Below, piece after piece: positions 1-8,725 of a DNA stretch of 64,000 nt (its first letter is position 1; every line of letters starts with the position of its first letter). The notes under the pieces were generated by a model. The model ran no database searches, had not been told where the DNA came from, and saw nothing but the letters and a program-made list of their open reading frames with translations. The position numbers were made by a program, and so were the translations under genes. This stretch comes from Fibrobacter sp. (GTDB lineage: Bacteria > Fibrobacterota > Chitinivibrionia > Chitinivibrionales > Chitinispirillaceae), in contig JAAYIG010000164.1 of NCBI GenBank assembly GCA_012523595.1, positions 1-64,000 of the forward strand. Direction: 5' to 3'.

Positions 1-41
1 AGCTGTTTCAGTAACGGATTACCATGTTCTTTTCTGGCCAT
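1..41 (-). CDS. 5' end of a gene running off the left edge
   Basis: A minus-strand ATG at 41 is preceded by GGAGG at 51-55, an ideal ribosome-binding site. The 13 visible residues read MARKEHGNPLLKQ, and the frame is still open at base 1. The peptide is too short to assign. An HGNPLL-type start would fit a transposase, but that is a guess. The good RBS and open frame are the only support. Confidence 0.4.
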   Translation of the reverse strand, partial: MARKEHGNPLLKQ

Positions 42-192
42 AACTGTAAACCTCCATTGGTGTTAAGTGGTTAAAATAATCCATACACCAACTATTCTGA
101 GGTTTACACAAATTTTTCAGCACTCTCTGGTCATACAGAATCCATAAAAAAATATGAACCAGGGGATATCGAGGTATTCGAAAAATGGATTG

Positions 193-215
193 AAAGAGTG
201 TGCAACACGCTCTTT
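193..215. terminator. Hairpin downstream of the two-component operon
   Basis: Ten-base arms AAAGAGTGTG and CACGCTCTTT (one G-U-type mismatch) flank a 3-base loop. The hairpin ends on an A/T run in both directions, so it could end transcription of the minus-strand operon upstream. The U-tract is modest. Confidence 0.5.
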
Positions 216-273
216 ATTCACTGATGATATCGGCAATCAATGTACCAGCACATAGTATTTTTTTCATTTTCAT
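214..273 (-). pseudogene. Truncated 19-codon ORF coupled to the hybrid kinase
   Basis: An ATG at 273 overlaps the kinase stop codon as ATGA, the same coupling seen at the other two junctions of this operon. It encodes MKMKKILCAGTLIADIISE and then stops inside the downstream hairpin. The peptide resembles the first beta strand of PfkB-family sugar kinases (ILxxGxxxxDI). I infer that a fourth operon gene was truncated here. It could also be a coincidental short frame. Confidence 0.35.
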
Positions 274-2858
274 TTTCCTTCGTTCTGCCTGTTCTCATGT
301 CTGAAATGCTTCCCCAGCCCCAAAAGCACCTCAGTACCTCTCCCGACCTCTGACCTGACCTCAATAGTAATAGACAACCGGTCAGCAAGCTCTTTTACCA
401 GGTAGAGGCCGAGGCCCGTACCTCCGCTCTCCTTTTTGGTAGTAAAAGCAAGATTAAAAATCTTTGATAACTGCTCTTTCTGAATACCGCATCCTGAGTC
501 TCTTATTACCAGTACGTTACTGTCCATCTCTATCTGAATTTTACCGGTTTCATTTATGGATTCAACGGCATTGGAAAGGAGATTCATGATAATCCGGGAA
601 AACGCTCCTTTGTTGGTTTTTATTTCCAGACCGGGAGGGAGATTCAATTCATAGGAGATATTTTCACCTGTCTTGTTCTTAAAGATTTCAATAATCGGGG
701 CAAGAAAGGAATGAAGCTCTATAGTTTCAACTGAAAAGCTTTCACCATGGAAAAGAGAACGCATTGTATTCACTATACTCTCGATACGGGAGACATTTTC
801 TTTGATAAATCCAATGCTTTTTGTCAGGGTATTGTCTGATGTATTGACAAGCTCCTGAGTACTTTTCTCTATTACATAGAGAGGTCCTCTGATTCCGGAG
901 AGGGGATTGAGGATTTCATGGCAGATTCCGGCGGTTAACATCCCGACAGATCTGTATTTTTCCAGTTCGAATGTCCGACTTTTCAGGGCATTGTACTCAA
1001 GTAAAGAGCAGATCCTTGCTGTGAGCAGGTCCATTGTAAATGGTTTCGGTATATAATCGATAGCCCCGCTTGTAAGGCCTTTCAGCTCCTCGGAAATTCC
1101 GGATTTTGCGGTGAGGAAAATAAAAGGTATGCCTTTCATTTGATCATTTTCTCTCACTCTTTTAAGAAGCTCATAACCATCCATGGTATCCATCATGACA
1201 TCAGAAACAATCAAATCCGTGTTGAATTTACCGAGAAGATCAAGCGCATCTTTACCGTTTGACGCGCAGAGGACATTGTATTCAGGGATAAGTGATTCCC
1301 TCATGGAGAGGATCAGCTCTCTGTTATCTTCGACAAGTAATACAGTTTTCTTATTGCAATCTATGTTTGTGTTTTCAAAAGAAGGATTGTCTGTAGTGAT
1401 TGTAAAACTGGAGGAGATCTTGAAATCCGAGAGAGAAAGAGATTCCCCGTTGGGCCCTGATGGAATTTTTACAGTGAAACAGGTCCCTTTCTCGTCACTT
1501 TCAAGGGAAATTTTCCCTCCCATACCCTCAACTATGCCTTTGACAATATAAAGACCCATACCCATTCCCTGAGTATTCCCTTTTTTATGGGAGATCTGGT
1601 AATACTTGTCAAAGATATGCTGCTGCATTTCTTTTGGAATTCCATTACCTGTATCTATGACCTTGATTTTGATAAAATCTGTACTGTCTGCCGCCTCAAG
1701 CTCCAATCTGATTTCTCCGCCTCCGGGTGTATACCTCATGGCATTGTCAAGAAGGTTGTTCAGTATCCGATCGAGAGCATACACATTGGAGGTAACCTCG
1801 ACTCCAGGGCTTAGTTTTCTCACCAGACGGATTCCAAGGGATGCTGCTGATGGTTCCACCAGGTCTGCAGTGTCATTTATATAATCGGTCAAGTTAATCC
1901 TGTGCATCTTTTCATACACAAGACGACCCTGTTCAATCTTTTCCGTATCGAGAAAATTGGTCATATCCCGGACCAGTTTGTTCACATTCTTTTTTACTAT
2001 CAGAAGATCTTTGTCGCAGGGGTTCCGTGAGATGAATTTGTCGAGATAGTTTTGAATAAGTGTGGCAGGTGTCCTTGTTTCATGGGCCAGGTTTACAAAG
2101 GAGCTTGTTTTTTCTTTTATGGCAATCTGCAGCTCTTTGGTACGCGCATCTACTCTCTCTTCAAGATGAGCTTTAGTGGCTATAAGTTCATGATGTTCAT
2201 CGTTGAATTGTTTTATAAGAGCAAGAGATGAGGATATTGCCATGATTATCATGCCTATGGTTATCACTAGCAGTTGCTCGGCGAGGGGATAACCTCTGAG
2301 ATACATGATCGGAAATATTATGTAGGAAGAACAGTATGCAATTGAGCTGATACTTATTATCTTTTTGTTTCCATCCCGTAAATGTTCCTGTCCTTTACTG
2401 AAAAACACTGCAAGCATCAGTATCCACAGCCCTGCACCCGGAGGAAGGGTTAAAATGACGATTGCTTTGATCGGTGTATATGCATCACCTGACAGCAGGT
2501 ACCAGATATAGCAAGCCGAGATGAAAATTATCATCGATACAGTATACAGGTAAACGTACTTTCTGATCTTTTTAAGGTCCAGAGCGGTATTTATAAAGTA
2601 GAGCATGGCGCAGATGGCAAAAGATGAGGATGTGTACTGGGCGAAAACTACCAGATGTCTCAAGTGGGGACTGCTGAAAAGAGATGTGCCCGGGAGTATA
2701 CCCTTTACAACAGTAATGTAGGCACATGATAGTACCAGAATTGTGTAATAAAGATTATTTCTGTCGTTTTTTCTACCGGCGTATACAGAAAAATGGTGAA
2801 TAGCCAGAGATATGTAGACACCGCATAAAAAGGTATAGAGAATTTCGAATCCGTTCAT
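270..2858 (-). CDS. Hybrid sensor histidine kinase with a second kinase core (HK-REC-HK)
   Basis: An 862-residue membrane sensor. The N-terminus (about 1-220) holds roughly seven hydrophobic segments with no large periplasmic loop, then a coiled coil. A first HisKA/HATPase core has its phospho-acceptor His in LAHETRTP near residue 258 and GMGLYIV further on. A receiver domain (about 500-620) has the acceptor Asp in VSDVMMD near 554. A second complete kinase core follows, with GICHEILNP near 643 and GTGLGLYLV near the end. Two kinase cores around one receiver is an uncommon order and suggests an internal phosphorelay. It is the third gene of an operon with the sigma-54 regulator and an FAD oxidoreductase, overlapping the latter by 4 bases. 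The signal sensed is unknown. Confidence 0.9.
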   Translation of the reverse strand: MNGFEILYTFLCGVYISLAIHHFSVYAGRKNDRNNLYYTILVLSCAYITVVKGILPGTSLFSSPHLRHLVVFAQYTSSSFAICAMLYFINTALDLKKIRKYVYLYTVSMIIFISACYIWYLLSGDAYTPIKAIVILTLPPGAGLWILMLAVFFSKGQEHLRDGNKKIISISSIAYCSSYIIFPIMYLRGYPLAEQLLVITIGMIIMAISSSLALIKQFNDEHHELIATKAHLEERVDARTKELQIAIKEKTSSFVNLAHETRTPATLIQNYLDKFISRNPCDKDLLIVKKNVNKLVRDMTNFLDTEKIEQGRLVYEKMHRINLTDYINDTADLVEPSAASLGIRLVRKLSPGVEVTSNVYALDRILNNLLDNAMRYTPGGGEIRLELEAADSTDFIKIKVIDTGNGIPKEMQQHIFDKYYQISHKKGNTQGMGMGLYIVKGIVEGMGGKISLESDEKGTCFTVKIPSGPNGESLSLSDFKISSSFTITTDNPSFENTNIDCNKKTVLLVEDNRELILSMRESLIPEYNVLCASNGKDALDLLGKFNTDLIVSDVMMDTMDGYELLKRVRENDQMKGIPFIFLTAKSGISEELKGLTSGAIDYIPKPFTMDLLTARICSLLEYNALKSRTFELEKYRSVGMLTAGICHEILNPLSGIRGPLYVIEKSTQELVNTSDNTLTKSIGFIKENVSRIESIVNTMRSLFHGESFSVETIELHSFLAPIIEIFKNKTGENISYELNLPPGLEIKTNKGAFSRIIMNLLSNAVESINETGKIQIEMDSNVLVIRDSGCGIQKEQLSKIFNLAFTTKKESGGTGLGLYLVKELADRLSITIEVRSEVGRGTEVLLGLGKHFRHENRQNEGK

Positions 2859-3829
2859 CTTCTTTGAAGTGAATCCAATTCAGGTTTAATGTTCGAAATG
2901 TACGTATTGGCAAGATCAGATTTGTTCTGAATTATGGAAAATGCTGCCTTTTCTCCTGAGATCAGGGCGGAGGTGATTCCGATTCCCCAGTTTTCTATAA
3001 GCCCGGACGCCTCTCCGGCATAGATCACGTTCCCTTTACCAAAGAATAGACAATCCGGCTCCATTCTATATTCTATGCAGCACCTTTCATCTCTGATTAA
3101 TTCCAATTCAGGATCATATCTCTGTTTTAAAAAATCAAACCATCTCTCGAAATATCCGTCATATTTTCCAGTCCATCCGGTGCCGATAAAAAAGAGATCA
3201 TCTTTAAAGTAAAAGAACGAGAATGCATTATCTGTGAATTTCCTGCTGATATTGACATAGTAAATACTTTTATCACATTCAAAATGGCCCCTGTATACTT
3301 TTTGAATGCCGACACCTGCATTTTTAGACAGATAATTTTTATCCAGAATTTTTCTCAACCTGGAATTAGCTCCTGTTGCGCAGACAAGGTATTTGCATCT
3401 GAAGGTGCTTTTTTTTCCATCAGTCAGGACATCTACAGCTACCTTATCCCCGATCTGATCGAAAGTTTCTACTGTACTATTACCAAGAAATTCAGCATCG
3501 GATTTTTCCAGCAGCCAGGAATCGAATCTTTCTCTATACAGGTTCAGGAATAGATCATATCCTTTGACACTGTTATAGTTCTTGCCTGTGCTGCTCCATT
3601 GAAATTCTATCTCTCTGTTGTTACACAGTATGCTTTCAGGTATTGGACCGAATATCCTCTGAACGGTGGATACTGCTTTGCTTGTGAGAAAGCCGCAGCA
3701 TGGTTTTATCCTGGGAAAGTTTTTCTTTTCGATCAGCAGGGGAGAAATTCCATTTTGTGAGAGGATTTTTGCACAGGTTGAACCTGCCGGCCCTGCTCCG
3801 GCAATGATTACATCGTATTCGTCTCTCAT
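2855..3829 (-). CDS. FAD-dependent oxidoreductase, geranylgeranyl-reductase-like
   Basis: A 324-residue flavoprotein. The N-terminal Rossmann motif GAGPAG lies at about 11-16, followed by an acidic strand end (LIEKK) and PRIKPCCGFL, as in the geranylgeranyl reductase/halogenase branch of flavin oxidoreductases. A second FAD motif near the C-terminus reads YAGEASGLIENWGIGI. That family reduces isoprenoid chains or oxidises small aromatics, but the substrate here cannot be read. It is sandwiched between the response regulator and the hybrid kinase with 4-base ATGA overlaps on both sides, so it is translated with them. It may make or sense the signal. It is a little short for the family (usually about 350-400 residues), with only the C-terminal tail reduced. 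Confidence 0.8.
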   Translation of the reverse strand: MRDEYDVIIAGAGPAGSTCAKILSQNGISPLLIEKKNFPRIKPCCGFLTSKAVSTVQRIFGPIPESILCNNREIEFQWSSTGKNYNSVKGYDLFLNLYRERFDSWLLEKSDAEFLGNSTVETFDQIGDKVAVDVLTDGKKSTFRCKYLVCATGANSRLRKILDKNYLSKNAGVGIQKVYRGHFECDKSIYYVNISRKFTDNAFSFFYFKDDLFFIGTGWTGKYDGYFERWFDFLKQRYDPELELIRDERCCIEYRMEPDCLFFGKGNVIYAGEASGLIENWGIGITSALISGEKAAFSIIQNKSDLANTYISNIKPELDSLQRR

Positions 3830-5271
3830 GAGTTAAATAACTCTTCTCTGTTCCCGTTGCCGGGAGAGAACAAGTGGTTTTTTTTCAGTTCCTTTACAGA
3901 TATTCCCATGTTCTTCAATTTCCTGGACAGATTACTGACCTCCACACCAAGTACATGAGCTGTATCTGTCAGGCAGTAGTTGTTTTTCTCCAGTTGATAT
4001 TGAATGTACTGTGTTTCCAGTTCAGAAAGAGTAAATGACTGATTAAATACAGGCCGGTTTTCCTCTTTGGCGCCGGCTCTGATATTTAAAATATCCGATT
4101 TCCTGATAATGGAATCATCAGTGAGCAGATATGCCTTGTATATAAGGCTTTTCAGTTCTCTTACATTTCCCGGATAATCAAGAGAAGACAGGTACTCCAG
4201 ACACTCTTTGTCCATCTGTTTTGTAATCCGGCCCTCATTGTTCGCGATTTCCGACAGAAAATAAGCCGATAAAATCGGGATATCTTCCCTCCGGTCCCTC
4301 AGTGGTGGGATGTAGAGGGATAGAATATTGAGCCGGAACCGCAGATCTGATCTGAATCTGCCGGTTTTGATCAGGGAATCCAGGTTTTTATTTGTAGCAG
4401 AGATTATGCGTACATCCACTCTCTCCGGTTCAGTGGAACCAACAGGCGAAATCTCGAAGTCCTCAATGGCCCTCAGTATTTTGGCCTGCTGGTTTAAAGG
4501 AAGTTCCCCGATTTCATCCAGAAACAGTGTCCCTCCGTCAGCCAGTTGAAATTTACCGGGTTTATCGATTAATGCTCCTGTAAATGCTCCTCTTTTATGC
4601 CCGAAGAGCTCTGATTCAAAAAGATGCTCAGGGATGGCGGAGCAGTTTACTTTTATCATCGGTTTATCGGCTCTGCTGCTCAGGAGGTGAATAAGATTGG
4701 CGATTATCTCTTTTCCTACCCCGCTTTCACCTTCCAGAAGCACATTGGCATTTGATGAAGCGTATTTGCGGGTGAGAGAAAGCACATTCTGCATCTGAGA
4801 ACAGGAGTGGATCAATACGGTATTTCTCTGATGGAAAGCGTTGCTGAGCGATGCAATCTGAGATTCAAGAAGAGAGTAGTACTGCCTGTCTGCCCTCTCT
4901 TTTTGCAGAGCAGAATAGATTTCCTCAACCATTTCATGCAGTTTCTCAGGATCAAATGGCTTATTGACTATTTTGTGGAAAAGTTCATTATTGATTCCCT
5001 TTTCCAGAATCTCACGGGTGGAGAATGCCGTAATAAGCACTGCCTTGTAGGAGGAGAGATACTTTTTTGCCTCATAAAGGAGTTCAAGCCCGTTAATCTC
5101 CGGCATCCTGAAATCCATAAGAATGATGTCGAATTGATTCCCTGACCGGAGAGCATTCAGAGCCTCTGATGATCTGGAGCATGCTGTTATATGATAATTT
5201 TTTAGAATGCTGGAAAGAGTAAAAACTATCGCTTCTTCATCATCAACAATCAGTATGTGAGGTTTTTGCAT
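3826..5271 (-). CDS. Sigma-54-dependent response regulator, NtrC family
   Basis: A 481-residue activator of sigma-54 promoters. The receiver domain (1-120) has the acidic pair DD at 10-11 and acceptor D53 in ILMDFRMPE. The AAA+ domain has Walker A GESGVGKE, the sigma-54-contacting loop GAFTGA, Walker B GGTLFLDEIGELP and a downstream arginine-finger region. The C-terminus is a Fis-type helix-turn-helix (TDTAHVLGVEVSNLSRKL). It is first in the operon, and its stop overlaps the oxidoreductase start. The presumed partner is the hybrid kinase two genes downstream. Paired palindromes and a sigma-54-like promoter in the divergent intergenic region are plausible targets. Confidence 0.93.
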   Translation of the reverse strand: MQKPHILIVDDEEAIVFTLSSILKNYHITACSRSSEALNALRSGNQFDIILMDFRMPEINGLELLYEAKKYLSSYKAVLITAFSTREILEKGINNELFHKIVNKPFDPEKLHEMVEEIYSALQKERADRQYYSLLESQIASLSNAFHQRNTVLIHSCSQMQNVLSLTRKYASSNANVLLEGESGVGKEIIANLIHLLSSRADKPMIKVNCSAIPEHLFESELFGHKRGAFTGALIDKPGKFQLADGGTLFLDEIGELPLNQQAKILRAIEDFEISPVGSTEPERVDVRIISATNKNLDSLIKTGRFRSDLRFRLNILSLYIPPLRDRREDIPILSAYFLSEIANNEGRITKQMDKECLEYLSSLDYPGNVRELKSLIYKAYLLTDDSIIRKSDILNIRAGAKEENRPVFNQSFTLSELETQYIQYQLEKNNYCLTDTAHVLGVEVSNLSRKLKNMGISVKELKKNHLFSPGNGNREELFNS

Positions 5272-5393
5272 AATGACTATAAGCTGTGAGATTGTCCTAC
5301 CTTAAGGTTTTGGCGGGCTCAGGATTAGCGGGAAAGGTAATCCGAGTATTAACAAGCAGTAAAATAATAAAGGGGCAATCAAAGAATAAAGTC

Positions 5394-5431
5394 TTATCAA
5401 TATGATAACACCTCTTTTATCAATAGGATAA
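5394..5431. promoter_or_regulatory. Pair of palindromic sites, candidate NtrC-type activator sites
   Basis: TTATCAATATGATAA (5394-5408) and TTATCAATAGGATAA (5417-5431) are near-identical palindromes with starts 23 bases apart, about two helical turns. They lie about 60-100 bases upstream of a sigma-54-like promoter and divergent from the gene for an NtrC-family regulator. That is the usual geometry for its enhancer sites. The binding protein is inferred. Confidence 0.45.
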
Positions 5432-5490
5432 CTTTCCTCCTTTTTATAAACCTGAAACCTGTTTTTTTTAATTTTTGCCCCTCAAAAAAA

Positions 5491-5507
5491 TTGGCATAGA
5501 TATTGAT
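5491..5507 (+). promoter_or_regulatory. Sigma-54-like promoter (-24/-12)
   Basis: TTGGCATAGATATTGAT matches the -24 element exactly at TTGGCA. The -12 element is TTGAT instead of TTGCT. The GG-to-G spacing is the required 12 bases. The weak point is the C-to-A change at -12. Confidence 0.4.
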
Positions 5508-5517
5508 TGGTTATCCC

Positions 5518-5613
5518 GCAGAGGTGTTTTAATAATATTTACCTGAAATAGTATGAGGGCTAAAGTAGGAAAAAGGTGGATTCAGGGTAGCTCCTGATCC
5601 ACCATTTTTTTTT
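5518..5613 (+). ncRNA. Candidate sigma-54-dependent small RNA
   Basis: About 12 bases after the -12 element begins a stretch with no credible plus-strand gene. It ends in a strong intrinsic terminator at 5575-5613, so a transcript of about 95 nt is predicted. Its position next to an NtrC-type regulator suggests control by that regulator. No known RNA family is recognised. Confidence 0.35.
5575..5613. terminator. Strong, possibly bidirectional terminator
   Basis: GGTGGATTCAGG pairs with CCTGATCCACC (one bulged T) around a 6-base loop, followed by ATTTTTTTTT on the plus strand. On the minus strand it is also followed by five T, so it may equally end the minus-strand NUDIX operon about 150 bases upstream. 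Confidence 0.75.
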
Positions 5614-5761
5614 GTTATCCAAAGCACTTTTACCACTACTTCTTTCCTTCGAAAAGTAGAATTCCGGAATCAGTGTTTCTGCGTTAGGAAGCCTGAGTGT
5701 GATTCTCTGAAAGTCTACACTTCTGCTCCGCTCAACAACCGGGAGCTGAAACAACCGATGC

Positions 5762-6172
5762 CTATCTGTTTCTCTTTTTATACTCCAGGTACTCTCTCAG
5801 CACCGGAATATCAGCAGGTGCCCAGTCGAGATTTCTCGATTCTGATGCAGTTATAAAACGCACCTGTGAATGCTCAATCGGAAGTATAATACCAGTATTG
5901 ATTCTGCAGATAAAGGGGATTAATTCGATGGAAATCCAGGGGTAATCGTAAACCACAGGACTCAGTTGATTTTCTATATCTATTGTTGCTCCCAGTTCCT
6001 CTCTTATTTCTCTCCGGAGCGCATCCTCCGGCTTCTCTCCGCTCCTTACTTTTCCCCCGGGAAATTCCCAGAGTTCTGCGTTTGTCTGGTTCAGATTGCG
6101 CTGTGCAGCCAGAAACTTGTTATCCTGTTCAATGATAGCGCAGACAACGGGAATTCGTTTATTCTGGTTCAA
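5762..6172 (-). CDS. NUDIX hydrolase, MutT-like (8-oxo-dGTP diphosphatase type)
   Basis: 136 residues, normal length for MutT. A complete Nudix box starts at GGKVRSGE and ends REIREELGA (about residues 38-61), giving the Gx5Ex7REUxEExGU pattern that binds Mg2+ and hydrolyses nucleoside diphosphate-X bonds. The N-terminal strand (PVVCAIIEQDNKFLAAQR) is typical of MutT enzymes that clean oxidised dGTP. Its start overlaps the upstream MBL-fold nuclease stop by 4 bases, so the two are co-translated. The exact substrate is not provable from sequence. Confidence 0.88.
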   Translation of the reverse strand: MNQNKRIPVVCAIIEQDNKFLAAQRNLNQTNAELWEFPGGKVRSGEKPEDALRREIREELGATIDIENQLSPVVYDYPWISIELIPFICRINTGIILPIEHSQVRFITASESRNLDWAPADIPVLREYLEYKKRNR

Positions 6173-7581
6173 CTCTCACCTGTATTGTACCGGAAAACCT
6201 CTCCGGGAGCTGGAAAATGCACATTTCTGAACCCTTTACTCCTCAATCCATCCCTGAGCGGTAAAGCCTGATCCGCATCACCATGTATCAGAAAAATGTG
6301 TTCCAGCCGTTCCGGTGAATTGAGTCCAACATAGTCAAGCAGGTTACGCCTGTCGGCATGTGCGCTGAAAGCATCCATGACTGTAGTCTTGCACTTGACT
6401 GTATGCTCCTCTCCGAATATCCTTACAATCCTCTGTCCGTCGATAATTTTCCTGGCGAGAGTTTCCCTGGCTGCATACCCCACGAAAAGCACCAGGTTTT
6501 TAGGGTTATGCACATTGTTACGCAGGTGATGCAGGATCCGGCCGCCTTCGGCCATCCCGGAACCGGAGATTATTACATGAGGGAATGTTACCGAATTGAG
6601 CCTTTTCGACTCCTCGACATCATGTACATACGATAATCTCCGGAATCCAAAGGGATCCTCATTATCGACAAGGTAAATTCTTTTTGTTTCTCTGTCAAGA
6701 TAGTCGGGATAATTACGGAAAACTTCGGTTGCTCTGCATGCCAGAGGACTGTCAACGTAGACCGGCATGTCCGGGATTCGGTTCTGGTCAAAAAGCTTGT
6801 GCAGCACATAAACGAGTACCTGAGTGCGTCCAACCGCAAAAGAGGGGATTATAATTTTTCCTCCGTTGGATGCGGTCTCACGGACGGCTTTTGCCAGTTC
6901 CTCCTCGACATTGTCATAGCTTTCGTGAAGCCTGTTTCCGTAGGTCGATTCCATTATGAGAATGTCAAGTTCACGGAGGACGTTTGGATCGTGGGTAAGC
7001 GGCATTCCTGGCCGGCCGATATCACCTGTAAAACCAAGTTTGTAGGTTTTCCCGTTCTCGGTAATCTCAAGGTGTATGCCGGCTGAACCCAGTATATGCC
7101 CGGAATCCCTGAACATTGCCTCAACACCTGGTGCAATTGTGAAGGCACGGTCGTAGTCAACTCCCACAAACAGCTCTATTGCTGCATTTACGTCTTCTAT
7201 GTTGTAAAGAGGCGGAATTTCCGGCTGATGACTGCGTCTTCTTATGCGGTTTACCCACTCAAGATCTTTCTCCTGAAGATATGCTGAATCCCTGAGCATG
7301 AGTTTGCATAGGTCAATGGTGGCGGGTGTGGTGTATATAGAGCCTTTAAAACCCTTTTTTACGAGATTGGGAATGTTGCCGCTGTGATCAATATGGGCAT
7401 GGCTCAGAATGACCGCATCGATTTCTGCAGGATTGTAGATAAAATTCTGGTTTTTTTCATAGCTCTCCTGTCTTCTCCCCTGGAACAACCCGCACTCCAG
7501 AAGGAGTTTTTTACCATTTACACTTATCAGAATCTGAGAGCCTGTAACAGTCTGAGCGCCGCCGCAAAATTGAATCTGCAT
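6169..7581 (-). CDS. MBL-fold beta-CASP nuclease (RNA processing family)
   Basis: 470 residues. The metallo-beta-lactamase zinc motif HAHIDH lies near residue 60, with further ligand motifs DSGHILGSAG and TGDIGRP. A beta-CASP insert (SFAVGRTQVLVYVLHKLF) and C-terminal motifs (SGSGMAEGGRILHHL, DAFSAHADRRNL) follow. This is the CPSF/YSH1-like bacterial branch, single-strand or tRNA 3' nucleases acting in the cytoplasm. It is the first gene of a two-gene operon with the NUDIX hydrolase. AAGGA upstream of the ATG at 7581 supports the start. RNA as substrate is family knowledge. Confidence 0.88.
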   Translation of the reverse strand: MQIQFCGGAQTVTGSQILISVNGKKLLLECGLFQGRRQESYEKNQNFIYNPAEIDAVILSHAHIDHSGNIPNLVKKGFKGSIYTTPATIDLCKLMLRDSAYLQEKDLEWVNRIRRRSHQPEIPPLYNIEDVNAAIELFVGVDYDRAFTIAPGVEAMFRDSGHILGSAGIHLEITENGKTYKLGFTGDIGRPGMPLTHDPNVLRELDILIMESTYGNRLHESYDNVEEELAKAVRETASNGGKIIIPSFAVGRTQVLVYVLHKLFDQNRIPDMPVYVDSPLACRATEVFRNYPDYLDRETKRIYLVDNEDPFGFRRLSYVHDVEESKRLNSVTFPHVIISGSGMAEGGRILHHLRNNVHNPKNLVLFVGYAARETLARKIIDGQRIVRIFGEEHTVKCKTTVMDAFSAHADRRNLLDYVGLNSPERLEHIFLIHGDADQALPLRDGLRSKGFRNVHFPAPGEVFRYNTGES

Positions 7582-7733
7582 AAAGAAATCCTTCCATGAG
7601 GAGCCGCACGGTTTTACTGTACGGCAGTTTTGCCCTGCTTAAGAGTATCTGTTCTAATTGTATACTGCCGAAGTGTTAAGTACAAGGGTAAGGTTGGGGG
7701 GGATGAAACTGTCGTAAAATAGTGCAAGCTACT

Positions 7734-7903
7734 AGGGACGAGAGTACGAGAGTACGAGGGTACGAATGTACGACATCACGACAACGTGATAACACGAAAG
7801 AAACGACGGGACGTAAAAACGAGTGTAAGACATTGCAAGGGAAGATAGAGACGGGAAAGAGGACGTTTCGATACCGATTCCGATGCCAATACCGACCCCG
7901 AGG
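7734..7903. repeat. Composite repeat, copy A: TACGA-type array plus CCGAN hexamers
   Basis: 7734-7815 is a run of short units of the type GAGTACGA/GTACGACA, spaced about 8-9 bases. 7870-7903 is a run of hexamers of the type CCGATT (gatACCGAtTCCGAtGCC...). The same two motifs recur at 12.5, 12.9, 42.6 and 51.0 kb. There is no coding sense in any frame. It fills the gap between the MBL nuclease and the SDR gene. Confidence 0.7.
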
Positions 7904-7917
7904 TGAGAGAGGTCGGG

Positions 7918-8670
7918 TTAGTACTTGTCAGGAAGATAGGTTTCCCGAAGGTGTCTTCCGCCATCAACGAATATTATCTCTCCGGTTATAAACTCATTGG
8001 AGGCCAGAAAGACGGCTGCTTCACCGATATTTCCTGGATTGCCATGCCTTTTGAGTGGTATGGTTCCGGAGAGTTTCTCAAGGTAAGACATTGGCTCTCC
8101 GGGCGGAGGGAGGATTAATCCGGGAGCTATTCCATTTACTCTGATCTCAGGAGCATAGGCCAGGGCTGTGATTCTGGTAAGGGCAGTTAGAACATGCTTA
8201 CTGAGGATATAGCCGGTGTGGTTCAGATCGTAGCTGGTTATGCGCTGGTCCAGAAGATTAATGATGCAGCCTCTTTTAATCTCCCGGGCATACGCACGGC
8301 TCAGGGAGAATGGAGCCCAGGCATTAATTTCGATGTTGTTTACCAGGTCTGCAAGGGCAAGATCATCAATTGTGGATTTGGTGAAAATCGAGGCATTGTT
8401 TACCAGAATATCAAGTGATCCGGAGAGCTCCAGACTCTGTTCTATAAGCTTATCCGATTCGAAACGGGATAGATCAGCCTGTATGCTCCATGACCGGACA
8501 CCCATTCTGTCAAGCTCAGAGGAAAGCTCATCAGTGTGCCTCTTTGAACTGTGGTAATGAATTATTATGTTGACCCCTCTTTCCGCCAGAGACAATGCTA
8601 TTTCCCGTCCAATACGAACAGCTGAGCCGGTTATAAGAGCAGTTTTCCCGTCAAGAGACTTTTTCCCCAT
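7918..8670 (-). CDS. SDR-family oxidoreductase, pteridine-reductase-like
   Basis: 250 residues, standard length for a classical short-chain dehydrogenase. The N-terminal nucleotide motif is TGSAVRIG, and the TGxxxRIG form with HYHSSKRHT after strand 2 is typical of pteridine or dihydromonapterin reductases (FolM-like, NADPH-dependent). NNAS is present at about 90, and the catalytic Tyr-Lys pair is YILSK. The C-terminus has FITGEIIFVDGG. It stands alone between two repeat elements. FolM-type activity is a family-level suggestion; a general 3-oxoacyl reductase role is the alternative. Confidence 0.85.
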   Translation of the reverse strand: MGKKSLDGKTALITGSAVRIGREIALSLAERGVNIIIHYHSSKRHTDELSSELDRMGVRSWSIQADLSRFESDKLIEQSLELSGSLDILVNNASIFTKSTIDDLALADLVNNIEINAWAPFSLSRAYAREIKRGCIINLLDQRITSYDLNHTGYILSKHVLTALTRITALAYAPEIRVNGIAPGLILPPPGEPMSYLEKLSGTIPLKRHGNPGNIGEAAVFLASNEFITGEIIFVDGGRHLRETYLPDKY

Positions 8671-8725
8671 GGATCTCCTCCTTGCTCTCTTAAGGAGGCA
8701 AAAATTGTGCCCTGGAGGTATTCCT

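Noticed and set aside
5560-5754. 64-codon minus-strand frame downstream of the NUDIX gene
   Set aside because: It runs into the strong terminator, has no good RBS and no protein-like pattern.
7734-7815. CRISPR array suggested by regular short units
   Set aside because: Units are 8-9 bases with variable filler, no 25-40-base repeats or spacers, and no cas genes are in the window.
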